A stretch of DNA of 32,702 bases, from contig JAVBMR010000025.1 of assembly GCA_031552235.1 (NCBI GenBank), positions 1 to 32,702 on the forward strand. Reading direction: 5' to 3'. Below the pieces are notes generated by a model, which did not search any database, was not told the origin of the DNA, and worked only from the letters and a program-made list of their open reading frames with translations. This DNA comes from WRDF01 sp031552235. GTDB lineage: Bacteria > Bacteroidota > Bacteroidia > Bacteroidales > Rikenellaceae. This document shows positions 15,296 through 23,313 of the stretch, in pieces (position 1 is the stretch's first letter; each line of letters opens with the position of its first letter). The translations under genes and the position numbers were made by a program.

Positions 15296-16504
15296 ATGAG
15301 AAAAACAAAACGGATATTCGACCTGTTCATCGAGGGGCTTCTCACGGTCAGCGGCGCGGTAACAACTATCGTGATCCTGCTGATCGTGGTCTTCCTGTTC
15401 CGCGAGGGGCTGGGGCTGTTCAAAAGCCCGGCCGTAGAGAAGGGTTACGCGCTGTGCGTGAACGCAGACAACCCCGTCGCGCACCTCGACCCGGTGCAGA
15501 TAAAGGATATCTTCGACGGCGAAATAACTAACTGGCAGGAACTTGGCGGCACGGATACCGGGATCGTCCCGTTCCGCTTCGACGAGATATTCTCACGCTA
15601 CTCGGACGAAGAGCTGGGCGAAGATTACGCCCTGCTGCCCGAAAAGTTGGGCGAGGTGATCGCCGCCGAACCCGGCATAATAGCGTTCCTGCCCAAGCAA
15701 TACATCCCCGAAAACGTGCCGGGTGTTAAGGTCCTGCGGGGCGACCACATCACCCCTGCCGATTTTTTCGGCGGCACAGAGTGGATGCCCACCGCTACCC
15801 CTGCACCGCAGTTCGGGATACTGCCGCTCATACTCGGTACGCTGTGGGTGTCGCTGTTCGCCATACTTATCGCCCTGCCGTTAGGCGTGGGGGTAGCCAT
15901 CTACCTCTCGGAACTGGCTGGCGAACGCATGCGAAAAATACTTAAACCTACCATCGAGCTGCTTGCGGGCATCCCGTCCGTGGTTTACGGCTTCTTCGGC
16001 CTTGTGATACTTGTTCCGCTGGTGCAGAAGGCGTTCGACCTGCCGGTCGGCGAAACCGGGTTTACCGGGGGCATCATCCTCGCCATTATGGCCCTGCCGA
16101 CCATCATAACGGTGGCCGAAGACGCCATGCGAAACACTCCGCGCGCGATGCGTGAAGCGAGCCTCGCTCTGGGTGCCACCCACTGGCAGACAATTTACAG
16201 GGTTATCGTGCCCTACGCCTCGTCGGGTATTTCCGCCGCTGTCGTACTGGGTATCGGGCGTGCTATCGGCGAAACGATGGCCGTTCTGATGGTTACGGGC
16301 AACGCCGCCGTTATGCCGACGTCGCTTTTCGCACCCCTGCGCACCATTCCCGCCACCATCGCCGCCGAACTGGGCGAAGCGCCTGCCGGCGGAGCGCACT
16401 ACCAATCGCTGTTCATGCTTGGCTGCATACTGTTCGTCATCACGATGATAATCAGCATAACCGCCGAAGCAATCTCTAAACGCCAACACAACAAAGGACT
16501 ATGA
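15296..16504 (+). CDS. pstC: Phosphate ABC transporter permease PstC with PstS-like insert
   Basis: The protein has 402 residues, about 80-100 more than classical PstC. The first membrane helix (about 18-36) ends in FREGLGLF. Residues about 50-160 then form a soluble periplasmic segment: YALCVNADNP, LDPVQIKDIFDGEITNWQELGG, IVPFRF and PGIIAFLPKQYIP. This closely parallels the PstS core (ALAIVVNPANKVTNLTREQL, IFTGKITNWKEVGG, IVPYSR). The permease domain follows, with GTLWVSLFAILIALPLGVGVAIYLSE and the coupling loop REASLALGATHWQTIYRVIVP. The stop overlaps the pstA start by 4 bases (ATGA). It forms the membrane channel with PstA. The insert resembles a partial binding protein lacking the SRETSSG loop; whether it binds phosphate is unknown. 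Confidence 0.93.
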   Translation: MRKTKRIFDLFIEGLLTVSGAVTTIVILLIVVFLFREGLGLFKSPAVEKGYALCVNADNPVAHLDPVQIKDIFDGEITNWQELGGTDTGIVPFRFDEIFSRYSDEELGEDYALLPEKLGEVIAAEPGIIAFLPKQYIPENVPGVKVLRGDHITPADFFGGTEWMPTATPAPQFGILPLILGTLWVSLFAILIALPLGVGVAIYLSELAGERMRKILKPTIELLAGIPSVVYGFFGLVILVPLVQKAFDLPVGETGFTGGIILAIMALPTIITVAEDAMRNTPRAMREASLALGATHWQTIYRVIVPYASSGISAAVVLGIGRAIGETMAVLMVTGNAAVMPTSLFAPLRTIPATIAAELGEAPAGGAHYQSLFMLGCILFVITMIISITAEAISKRQHNKGL

Positions 16505-17355
16505 GCAAGAAAACAAACCAACACGTCGCCTTCTGGGTATTCCGCGCCCTGGGGCTTATCGTGGTCGCCATACTGTTCTGGATACTCGGTTTCATCGTCT
16601 GGAACGGCATAGGCGTCATCAACTGGGAGTTCCTCACGACCGCGCCCACCGACGGCATGACCGGGGGAGGCATTTTTCCCGCCATCGTCGGGACATGCTG
16701 CCTTATCCTGGGCAGCATGGTCGTCGCCTTCCCCATCGGGGTTATGTCGGCCATCTACACGACCGAATACGCAGGGAACGGGAAAATCGTGAAGTTCATC
16801 CGCGTGATGACAAACAACCTAAGCGGCATTCCGTCAATTATTTTCGGGTTGTTCGGGATGGCGCTGTTCGTCAACACCCTGGGTTGGGGCGACTCCATCA
16901 TCGCAGGCTCGTTCACGCTCGGGCTGCTTGTCCTCCCCCTCGTGATACGCACCACGGAAGAGGCGCTGAAAGCCGTCCCCGATTCGTTCCGCACGGGAAG
17001 CCTCGCGCTGGGCGCCACCAAACTGCAAACCATCAAACGAGTGGTGCTGCCGATGGCCTTCCCCAACGTCGTGACCGGGCTGATACTCTCCATAGGCCGC
17101 GTTTCGGGCGAAACCGCCCCAATCCTCTTCACCGTCGCGGCCTACTTCCTACCGAAACTGCCCTCGGGCGTCTTCGACCAGGTAATGGCGCTCCCTTACC
17201 ACCTATACGTGATAGCCACCAGCGGCACCGACCTCGAGGCTTCGCGCCCCATAGCATACGGCACGGCGCTCGTACTGATAGCGATAGTATTGATAATGAA
17301 CCTTCTTGCCTCTTTCCTCCGCCGCTACCTCGGCAAAAAGGTTAAAACCAACTGA
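16501..17355 (+). CDS. pstA: Phosphate ABC transporter permease PstA
   Basis: The protein has 284 residues with about six membrane helices: the first at 13-37 (ALGLIVVAILFWILGFIVWNGIG), then the helices from CCLILGSMVVAFPIGVMSAIYTTEYAG onwards. The coupling loop with the EAA-type signature is FRTGSLALGATKLQTIKRVVLPMAFPNVVTG. The extracytoplasmic motif NNLSGIPSIIFGLFGM is characteristic of PstA. The start overlaps the pstC stop by 4 bases, so the two subunits are made together. It pairs with PstC as the inner-membrane channel, powered by PstB. Confidence 0.95.
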   Translation: MSKKTNQHVAFWVFRALGLIVVAILFWILGFIVWNGIGVINWEFLTTAPTDGMTGGGIFPAIVGTCCLILGSMVVAFPIGVMSAIYTTEYAGNGKIVKFIRVMTNNLSGIPSIIFGLFGMALFVNTLGWGDSIIAGSFTLGLLVLPLVIRTTEEALKAVPDSFRTGSLALGATKLQTIKRVVLPMAFPNVVTGLILSIGRVSGETAPILFTVAAYFLPKLPSGVFDQVMALPYHLYVIATSGTDLEASRPIAYGTALVLIAIVLIMNLLASFLRRYLGKKVKTN

Positions 17356-17370
17356 CGACGCGGAGCGAGG

Positions 17371-17394
17371 GTAATGCGAGTTAACTCGCATTAC
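17371..17394. repeat. Perfect 24-base palindrome between pstA and pstB
   Basis: GTAATGCGAGTT and its exact reverse complement abut without a spacer. The flanks are GC-rich (GGAGCGAGG and GAGCCGCGAGG). It lies in the 83-base gap between pstA and pstB. It could fold as an mRNA hairpin or be a protein-binding site; no T-run follows, so it is not a clear terminator. Confidence 0.55.
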
Positions 17395-17438
17395 AGAGCC
17401 GCGAGGAAGAAAACAAATGAAATAAAGTTAACTAAATT

Positions 17439-18185
17439 ATGATAACAGCTAAAAACATAGATTTTTATTACGGCGACTTCCACGCGCTGAAAGGCATCAG
17501 CATGGATATGGCTGCCAACACTGTCACGGCGTTCATCGGGCCTTCGGGATGCGGCAAGTCGACATTCCTGCGCCTGTTCAACCGCATGAACGACCTCATC
17601 CCCGGCACGCGCCTCACTGGCGAATGCCTCGTGAACGGACAGGACATATACGCCAAGCATACAGACGTGGACGAGCTGCGCAAGACCGTCGGGATGGTGT
17701 TCCAGAAGCCCAACCCGTTCCCTAAGACCATCTTCGAGAACGTGGCCTACGGCCTGCGCGTGAACGGCATAACGGACAAGAATTTCATAACGCGGCGTGT
17801 CGAAGAGTCGCTTGTGGCCGCGGCGCTCTGGGACGAAGTGAAGGATAAGCTCAAGAAATCGGCCTTCGAACTTTCCGGAGGACAGCAGCAGAGGCTTTGC
17901 ATCGCCCGCGCGCTGGCCATCCGGCCCTCGGTGTTGCTGATGGACGAACCGGCATCGGCCCTCGACCCCATATCAACATCGAAGATCGAGGAACTGATCC
18001 ACGACCTGAAGAAATACTACACCATTGTGATCGTGACCCACAACATGCAGCAGGCCGCGCGCGTGAGCGACAAGACAGGCTTCTTCATGCTCGGCGAGTT
18101 GATCGAATTCAGTGACACGAAAAAGATGTTCCTCAACCCGGAAAACAAACAAACACAGAACTACATCACCGGCAGGTTCGGTTAA
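17439..18185 (+). CDS. pstB: Phosphate ABC transporter ATPase PstB
   Basis: The protein has 248 residues. ABC motifs are complete: Walker A GPSGCGKST (34-42), Q-loop Gln89 in VFQKPNPF, signature LSGGQQQR (145-152), Walker B LLMDEP (166-171) with the catalytic Glu170, D-loop SALDP and switch His201 in VTHNMQQAARVSD. The FNRMNDLIPG segment after Walker A is specific to PstB. It powers phosphate import through PstCA. A palindrome lies before it and a 317-base repeat-like gap after it. Confidence 0.96.
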   Translation: MITAKNIDFYYGDFHALKGISMDMAANTVTAFIGPSGCGKSTFLRLFNRMNDLIPGTRLTGECLVNGQDIYAKHTDVDELRKTVGMVFQKPNPFPKTIFENVAYGLRVNGITDKNFITRRVEESLVAAALWDEVKDKLKKSAFELSGGQQQRLCIARALAIRPSVLLMDEPASALDPISTSKIEELIHDLKKYYTIVIVTHNMQQAARVSDKTGFFMLGELIEFSDTKKMFLNPENKQTQNYITGRFG

Positions 18186-18262
18186 TAAAGATAGACAAGT
18201 CGCCGGGACGAAAATAAATAAAGACGTAATTTGTTAGAAACCAACGATGAAAAAGATTAAAT

Positions 18263-18472
18263 CCGCCCTCTACAGCGGAGCCGTTAAAAGGCTCGACGCG
18301 AACCGACGCCAAACCGAGCGCCATCGAGCTTGCTCGAATGGCCGAGGTGCGAAGGAGGAAAAGAACCTTAGATCACCCGAAGTTACCGTGTAACGAGGGA
18401 AGCTCGCCCGAGAGCCTTAGGCGACGGTGAGGGCGGCGAATTTTACTCCACTTTTGTTCGTTCAAAAGTGGA
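18263..18472. repeat. Repeat-like intergenic element between pstB and phoU
   Basis: The 317-base gap 18186-18502 holds no convincing gene. An outer inverted repeat CCGCCCTC (18263-18270) and GAGGGCGG (18429-18436) encloses smaller hairpins such as GTTAC-CGT-GTAAC, and a perfect 10-base stem with loop TTCGTT ends the element (18447-18472). I recall similar CCACTTTTG-type hairpins as scattered repeats in Bacteroidales genomes; this is from memory and unchecked. It may be a family of interspersed repeats or a processed spacer RNA. Confidence 0.5.
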
Positions 18473-18502
18473 AAAGAAAAAACAATTTAAATACACAACA
18501 AC

Positions 18503-19171
18503 ATGAAACATACGGAAAAAGAACTGACAGCGCTGAAGGAAGAGGTTACCAAGATGTGGGTCCTTGTCCTCTCGCAACTCGAAAAATCAAAGCAGGCGCT
18601 GCTTAACAACGACATCGAACTGGCCCGCGAGGTGGTCAGCCGCGAGAAGCGCGTAAACACGTTCGAGCTGAAGATAGACAGCGACTGCGAGAATTACATA
18701 GCGCTTTTCGCCCCCGTTGCCATCGACCTGCGGCTGGTGCTGTCGCTGATCAAAATAAGCGGCACGCTCGAACGCATAGGCGACTTCGCCGAGGGTATCG
18801 CCCGCCATGTGATCGAGGGCGAATGCGGCACGTTTACGAAAACGCACAAGGACGAGTTGCAGCTCGAAGCCATGTACGACACGGTAATCTCGATGCTTTC
18901 GGACAGTTTCGTGACCCTCGAATCGGAAAACACCAAACTGTCAGGCAAGATCCTGCTGAAGGACGAAACGGTGGACGAATTCTACCGCAACGCCATCAGG
19001 ATACTGGCCGGATATGCCGCCGGAAGCCCGGACGACGCTATGTGCGCCATGAAAACGCTGCTTGTCGTGCGCAAAATAGAGCGTGTGGGCGACCATTGCA
19101 GCAATATCGTGGAGGAGATCGTTTTCTACATCGACGCGAAAGTGCTGAAGCACACGAAAAACAAGGAATAG
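18503..19171 (+). CDS. phoU: Phosphate signalling and transport regulator PhoU
   Basis: The protein has 222 residues and two PhoU three-helix repeats (about 6-100 and 110-215). Family features include LALREVVSREKRVNTFELKIDSDC-like sequence in the first repeat (here DIELAREVVSREKRVN), LRLVLSLIKISGTLERIGDFAEGIA, and in the second KIERVGDHCSNIVEEIVFYIDAK. The E-R-I/V-G-D metal-binding motifs occur twice. PhoU links the Pst transporter to the PhoR kinase and keeps the Pho regulon off when phosphate is plentiful. It lies between the transporter and the two-component genes, as expected, though separated from both by repeat-like spacers that may carry separate signals. Confidence 0.95.
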   Translation: MKHTEKELTALKEEVTKMWVLVLSQLEKSKQALLNNDIELAREVVSREKRVNTFELKIDSDCENYIALFAPVAIDLRLVLSLIKISGTLERIGDFAEGIARHVIEGECGTFTKTHKDELQLEAMYDTVISMLSDSFVTLESENTKLSGKILLKDETVDEFYRNAIRILAGYAAGSPDDAMCAMKTLLVVRKIERVGDHCSNIVEEIVFYIDAKVLKHTKNKE

Positions 19172-19182
19172 TTTCCGCCGGA

Positions 19183-19364
19183 ATCATTATCTTTGGCAAA
19201 GATAATGATTATCCGCAACAATACACTGGCGGACTGCCGACGGCGGTGGGCGCGAACGAGTTTCAGCGAGTAAAGCAGCCCGCCGCGTGAGGCGGCGGAC
19301 TGCAAGGCTTGCCTGCAGCAAGCCTCCCAAGGCACTACCCATGAAGCCGCGCTTCACGCGCGGC
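19183..19364. repeat. Cluster of hairpins between phoU and the response-regulator gene
   Basis: The 263-base gap 19172-19434 has no convincing gene. It holds a perfect 12-base stem with a 3-base loop (19183-19209, ATCATTATCTTT and its complement), then stems at 19280-19298 (CCGCCGC), 19305-19325 (AGGCTTGC) and 19346-19364 (GCCGCGC). The regular series of GC-rich hairpins resembles a composite REP-type repeat. Confidence 0.5.
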
Positions 19365-19434
19365 CTATGCGGCTCGCTCCGCTCGCCATGCAGGATGATT
19401 ATTAGTGACAAGCATAAAATATAATATTTCATGA

Positions 19435-20124
19435 ATGCCTGAAAAAATACTTATAGTAGACGACGAGCCGGATATCTGCGAGATACTCGGATTCAACCTG
19501 GCCAACGAAGGTTACGGGGTGGACACGGCTTCCTCGGCCGAGGAAGCCCTCGAAAAGATCACGCCCGAACACTCGCTGATCCTGCTGGACGTGATGATGG
19601 GCGGCATGTCGGGCTACAAGATGGCCGAGAAGCTGCGCAGGGACGGCAACACCGTCCCGGTCATTTTCCTGACCGCCAAAGACACCGAGAACGATATGCT
19701 CACGGGGTTTTCGGTCGGCGGTGACGACTATATCTCGAAACCTTTCTCGCTGAAAGAGGTTGTCGCACGCGTAAAGGCTGTGCTCAAGCGTGCGTCTGCC
19801 GCGCCGGACGCATCCCCGGCGAAAGACGAGCTGGCCGTGGGCGACCTCATAATAGACTTCGAAAGCAAGGAGCTGCGCACCGGGGATCAGGTCATCCCGC
19901 TGACCAGGACCGAGTTCGAGATATTGCACCTGCTGGCGTCGAACTCATCGAGGATTTTCAGTCGTGAGGACATGATAGACCGCCTGTGGAAAGACGCGCC
20001 GTACGTTACCGAGCGCACCGTGGACGTGCATATCAACCGCCTGCGTAAGAAACTGGGTGATAAATCGTCGCTGATAATCAGCCGCCCCGGTTACGGATAC
20101 CGCTTAAATCCGGAGGCCGTATGA
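19435..20124 (+). CDS. phoB: PhoB-like response regulator (OmpR family)
   Basis: The protein has 229 residues from ATG 19435; an out-of-frame ATG four bases earlier stops at once. The receiver domain (1-118) has the acidic pair Asp9-Asp10, the phosphate-accepting Asp52 (LLDVMM), Thr80 and Lys102 (SKPFS). The winged-helix domain (about 130-226) has LTRTEFEILHLLASNSSRIFSREDMIDRLW, the recognition helix VDVHINRLRKKLGD and the end RPGYGYRLN. Its place after phoU and the 4-base overlap with a PhoR-like kinase support PhoB. The likely targets are the 11-base-period repeats before the porin gene. The symbol is given by context; PhoP naming would be equal. Confidence 0.9.
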   Translation: MPEKILIVDDEPDICEILGFNLANEGYGVDTASSAEEALEKITPEHSLILLDVMMGGMSGYKMAEKLRRDGNTVPVIFLTAKDTENDMLTGFSVGGDDYISKPFSLKEVVARVKAVLKRASAAPDASPAKDELAVGDLIIDFESKELRTGDQVIPLTRTEFEILHLLASNSSRIFSREDMIDRLWKDAPYVTERTVDVHINRLRKKLGDKSSLIISRPGYGYRLNPEAV

Positions 20125-21854
20125 AACGCACCTACGAGCGGAAACTGATATTCAGCTTCCTTGTCATATTAACCGTATTCACAGTCGGGATAGTCCTTTT
20201 CGAACAGCGGCGCGACAGGATGTACAAGACCGAAGCGCTCGAAGAACGGCTCGACGCCTATGCCGGTATCGCCAACGAGTATTTCGAGAAACACGAGGGC
20301 CGCAAGAAGGCAGGCGACCTGCTGGCGATACTGCCTGGCAACATCAGGCTCACGGTCATCGGGCCGGACGGCGGCGTGACCTACGACAACCTTTTCGGCA
20401 ACGTTTCGACGCTTGGCAACCATGCCGACCGGCCCGAAATAGCGGAAGCCCGGCAATCGGGCAAAGGGTCGGACATCCGCACGTCCGCATCCAACAGCCA
20501 GCCATACCTCTATTATGCCAGGCATTACGGCGACCATTATATCCGTGTCGCCCTGCCCTACGATATACAGGTACGGTCTTTCCTGAAACCGGACAACGGA
20601 TTCCTCTATTTCATCGCCGTCATGTTCGTCATGGGCTTCGTGCTGATCCGCATCGTAGGCCGCAGGTTCGGGCGGTCCATCCGCGAGCTGCGCGAATTCT
20701 CGATGGCGGTAAGGCAGAACACCACAGACAGCAAAGCTCCCCGTTTCCCGAAAGACGACCTCGGCGAAATAGGCCTCCAGATTGTCATGGACTACAACAA
20801 AGTAAAACAAAGCGAAAGCAGACTGGAGCAGGAAAGGGAGAAACTCTTGCAGCACGTCCAAAGCTCGGCCGAAGGCATATGCTTCTTCAACCCCGACCAC
20901 ACGGTGGCGTTCTACAACGGGCTTTTCCTGCAATACCTCAACAGCTTGAGCCGCAACACAGTTTCGGTGCTTGACAAACTGGCCGGCGAGGAAGTTTTCG
21001 CGCCTGTCATGGACTTCCTGAAAAACAGGCACAACGACAACTATTTCGAAACGCACATCGCCAGAAGTGGCAAGGAATTCATCATGAGGGTCAACATATT
21101 CGACGACGACAGCTTCGAGATAATCCTGAACGACATAACCAACCGGGAAAACAACCGCCGGCTGAAGCAGGAAATGACCGGCAACATAGCCCACGAACTC
21201 CGCACCCCGGTGACGAGCATCCGCGGTTTCCTCGAAACGGTCATCGACAACGACCTCGGCAAAGAAAAGGAGCGCCACTACCTCGAACGCGCCTACGCGC
21301 AGACGAAAAACCTCTCTGAGCTGATCTCCGACATGAGCCTGCTGACCAAGATCGAGCAAGGCCCGGGGTCGTTCAGCAAAAAGGCCGTCCGTATCGCCGA
21401 CGTGACAGGCAAGGTCAAAGCCGACCTGTCGGAAGAACTGCGGCAGAAAAACATTTCGTTCGATTCGTTCGTTCCCGAAAGCCTGACCGTCAACGGCAAC
21501 GACAACCTGCTCTACTCCATATTCCGCAACCTGACCGACAACGTGATCCGCCACGCCGGAAGCGACGTCGGCATAGTCATCAATAAATACGATGAAAAGG
21601 AGGGGCGCGTTTATTTCTCGTTCGCCGACACGGGCGGAGGCATCGCCGACGAAACTCAGTTGAGCAGACTGTTCGAACGGTTTTACAGGGTAACCGAGGG
21701 CCGTACACGCGACACCGGCGGCTCGGGCCTCGGCCTGTCGATCGTCAAAAACGCGGTCGTGTTCCACGGAGGCAGCATCACAGCCAAGAACCGCCCCGGA
21801 GGCGGACTGGAATTCCTATTCGACCTGGAGACTGGCTTAGAGCAAGGCCTGTAA
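20121..21854 (+). CDS. phoR: PhoR-like sensor histidine kinase
   Basis: The protein has 577 residues; its start overlaps the response-regulator stop (ATGA). Two membrane segments (about 9-27 and 161-180) enclose a periplasmic domain of roughly 130 residues. A short HAMP-like linker and a coiled stretch lead to a PAS domain (about 243-340, SAEGICFFNPDHTVAFYN). The HisKA box has the phospho-accepting His358 (NIAHELRTPVTSIRGF). The ATPase domain has the N box (NLTDNVIRHA, 470-479), G1 (DTGGGI, 503-508) and G2 (GGSGLGLS, 533-540). It presumably senses low phosphate through Pst and PhoU and phosphorylates the regulator. The sizeable periplasmic domain is larger than in E. coli PhoR and may sense something directly. 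Confidence 0.9.
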   Translation: MKRTYERKLIFSFLVILTVFTVGIVLFEQRRDRMYKTEALEERLDAYAGIANEYFEKHEGRKKAGDLLAILPGNIRLTVIGPDGGVTYDNLFGNVSTLGNHADRPEIAEARQSGKGSDIRTSASNSQPYLYYARHYGDHYIRVALPYDIQVRSFLKPDNGFLYFIAVMFVMGFVLIRIVGRRFGRSIRELREFSMAVRQNTTDSKAPRFPKDDLGEIGLQIVMDYNKVKQSESRLEQEREKLLQHVQSSAEGICFFNPDHTVAFYNGLFLQYLNSLSRNTVSVLDKLAGEEVFAPVMDFLKNRHNDNYFETHIARSGKEFIMRVNIFDDDSFEIILNDITNRENNRRLKQEMTGNIAHELRTPVTSIRGFLETVIDNDLGKEKERHYLERAYAQTKNLSELISDMSLLTKIEQGPGSFSKKAVRIADVTGKVKADLSEELRQKNISFDSFVPESLTVNGNDNLLYSIFRNLTDNVIRHAGSDVGIVINKYDEKEGRVYFSFADTGGGIADETQLSRLFERFYRVTEGRTRDTGGSGLGLSIVKNAVVFHGGSITAKNRPGGGLEFLFDLETGLEQGL

Positions 21855-21898
21855 GAGAATAATTCCGCAAGGCCACAACAGATCAGACACCGACAGAG

Positions 21899-21937
21899 AA
21901 ATGCCAGCACCGTAAAATTTACGGTGCTGGCATTTTT
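21899..21937. terminator. Strong bidirectional terminator between convergent genes
   Basis: A perfect stem of 16 to 18 bases (ATGCCAGCACCGTAAA at 21901-21916 and its complement at 21918-21933) is followed by TTTTT on the plus strand. It ends the phosphate operon. On the minus strand a shorter T-run follows, so it may also serve the convergent glycosyltransferase gene. Confidence 0.9.
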
Positions 21938-21966
21938 GTGTGAATTTACACCACAGTTTACATTCG

Positions 21967-23283
21967 CTATTCCCTCCCGACCGGCTCCTGCAAAAGATGC
22001 TCGTATAATTCCTGATACTGCCTGGCCACGACCTTTATGTCGTATGTAGTTTCGACTTTCTGCCTTGCGTTTTCGGAAAGCGTTTTCATGCGTTTGTCGT
22101 CTGCAAGCACCCATTCGATGCCGCTTGCCAAGTCATCGATGTCGCAATAGTTTGCCAGATAGCCGGTTTTCTGATGGTCTATGGCGCTTGCAGGCCCAGT
22201 GTGGAGGAACGTGACCACCGGCGTGCCACAGGCCATCGCCTCTGTTACCGTCTGTCCAAACGACTCTTCCCGGGAGGGTACGATCATCACGTCGCCTGCC
22301 GAATATACAAGCCGCAGTTTCTTATTATCGCCGATATATCTGAAGTATGCCATTGGGATTCCGAAGTCGGCAGGCCTATGATTCCCTCCGAATACGACCA
22401 GATAATATTCGTCCCTATGTTTTGGTCCTAATTTCGAAATGGCCGCCCGAAGCAGGTCGGCCCCTTTGCGGGGATCGCTGGGAGAGCCGGCTCCAAAGAG
22501 GACAACCTTTTTATCCAGCGGTATGCCCAGTTCTTTTCGTGCTGCCATCTTGTCTTCAGGATAATATATGTTCATGTCCATTCCATTGGGAATGACTGTC
22601 ACTTCCTTGTCTTTCATAAGGCCGCTGTTCTTCACCAGTTCCTTCATCCACATACTGGGAACGACGACCGTCATGTCCGTATTCTTAAACGCCTCAGCTT
22701 TTCTTTGCCATACTGAATATGACATGTCTTCGTCTTTGTTGGACTGCAGCCTCGGGCAATTATGGCAACCTGTCTTATACCTCTCGCAGCCTGTCAGGTA
22801 AAAACAACCCCCTGTGAAAGCCCAGCAGTCGGCCAAGCGCCACACTATCTTCCTATTTATTTTAGGCAGGTCCTCCATTTTCACAAAGCCGTCGTTGATC
22901 CAATGCATTTGCACTATCCGGGGGTTGAATTCTTCGATATATTTGCAAATGTCCACTCCTGCGACGGCGGGAGATATTTTATGGCTCTGTGAAATATTAG
23001 GGTAATCTTTCAAAAAGATTTCGTCATTCCATGGCCCCCAGAATTCCTCTTTCCCGGGTTTGGCGACATGGATTTCGTCATGTTTCTCTTTACTACCGCC
23101 ATCGGAGTGCAATGCCAGCATCTTGGAATTAATTCCTATCGCCCGCAAACCCGAGTGTATTCTATTTGCAGCGATGGACTGACCGCCAGAATGTGCGTAA
23201 GTACTCAGGTACAGCACATCGGTCCTTTTGTCGTTTACGCCGGAAAGCATTGTGCCATTTTCCAGCTCCTGTGTTTTTGTCAT
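21967..23283 (-). CDS. GT4-family glycosyltransferase
   Basis: The protein has 438 residues. The N-terminal Rossmann domain starts near residue 22 (DVLYLSTYAHSGGQSIAANRIHSGL). A Cys cluster, FTGGCFYLTGCERYKTGCHNC (four Cys), is typical of a Bacteroidetes subgroup and may bind metal. The C-terminal domain has KVVLFGAGSPSDPRKGADLL, VPSREESFGQTVTEAMACGTPVV (the GT4 E-x7-E motif), and a final helix that crosses back. It is a retaining, nucleotide-sugar-dependent enzyme that acts at the cytoplasmic side on a surface glycan. It follows glf by 30 bases, so it may use UDP-galactofuranose, though this is only context. Minus-strand operon partner of glf and the CysD/CysN-like genes. Confidence 0.85.
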   Translation of the reverse strand: MTKTQELENGTMLSGVNDKRTDVLYLSTYAHSGGQSIAANRIHSGLRAIGINSKMLALHSDGGSKEKHDEIHVAKPGKEEFWGPWNDEIFLKDYPNISQSHKISPAVAGVDICKYIEEFNPRIVQMHWINDGFVKMEDLPKINRKIVWRLADCWAFTGGCFYLTGCERYKTGCHNCPRLQSNKDEDMSYSVWQRKAEAFKNTDMTVVVPSMWMKELVKNSGLMKDKEVTVIPNGMDMNIYYPEDKMAARKELGIPLDKKVVLFGAGSPSDPRKGADLLRAAISKLGPKHRDEYYLVVFGGNHRPADFGIPMAYFRYIGDNKKLRLVYSAGDVMIVPSREESFGQTVTEAMACGTPVVTFLHTGPASAIDHQKTGYLANYCDIDDLASGIEWVLADDKRMKTLSENARQKVETTYDIKVVARQYQELYEHLLQEPVGRE

Positions 23284-23313
23284 AATCGTAAGTCTTTTGT
23301 TTTTAAAATAATA

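Noticed and set aside
15296..16504. PstC length as an assembly error or chimaera of pstS and pstC
   Set aside because: The frame is continuous, the insert diverges from the neighbouring PstS, and the permease core is normal on both sides of it.
18247..18393. A 48-codon open frame starting MKKIKSALYSG in the pstB-phoU gap
   Set aside because: It lies inside the repeat-like element, has odd Arg-rich composition and no ribosome-binding site; probably translated repeat DNA. Ribosome profiling could reverse this.
19126..19432. Short minus-strand open frames in the phoU to response-regulator gap
   Set aside because: They are made of the hairpin repeats and overlap phoU; typical spurious calls in such elements.
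20169..21767. A 532-codon minus-strand open frame
   Set aside because: It is the antisense shadow of the PhoR-like kinase, whose motifs are complete.
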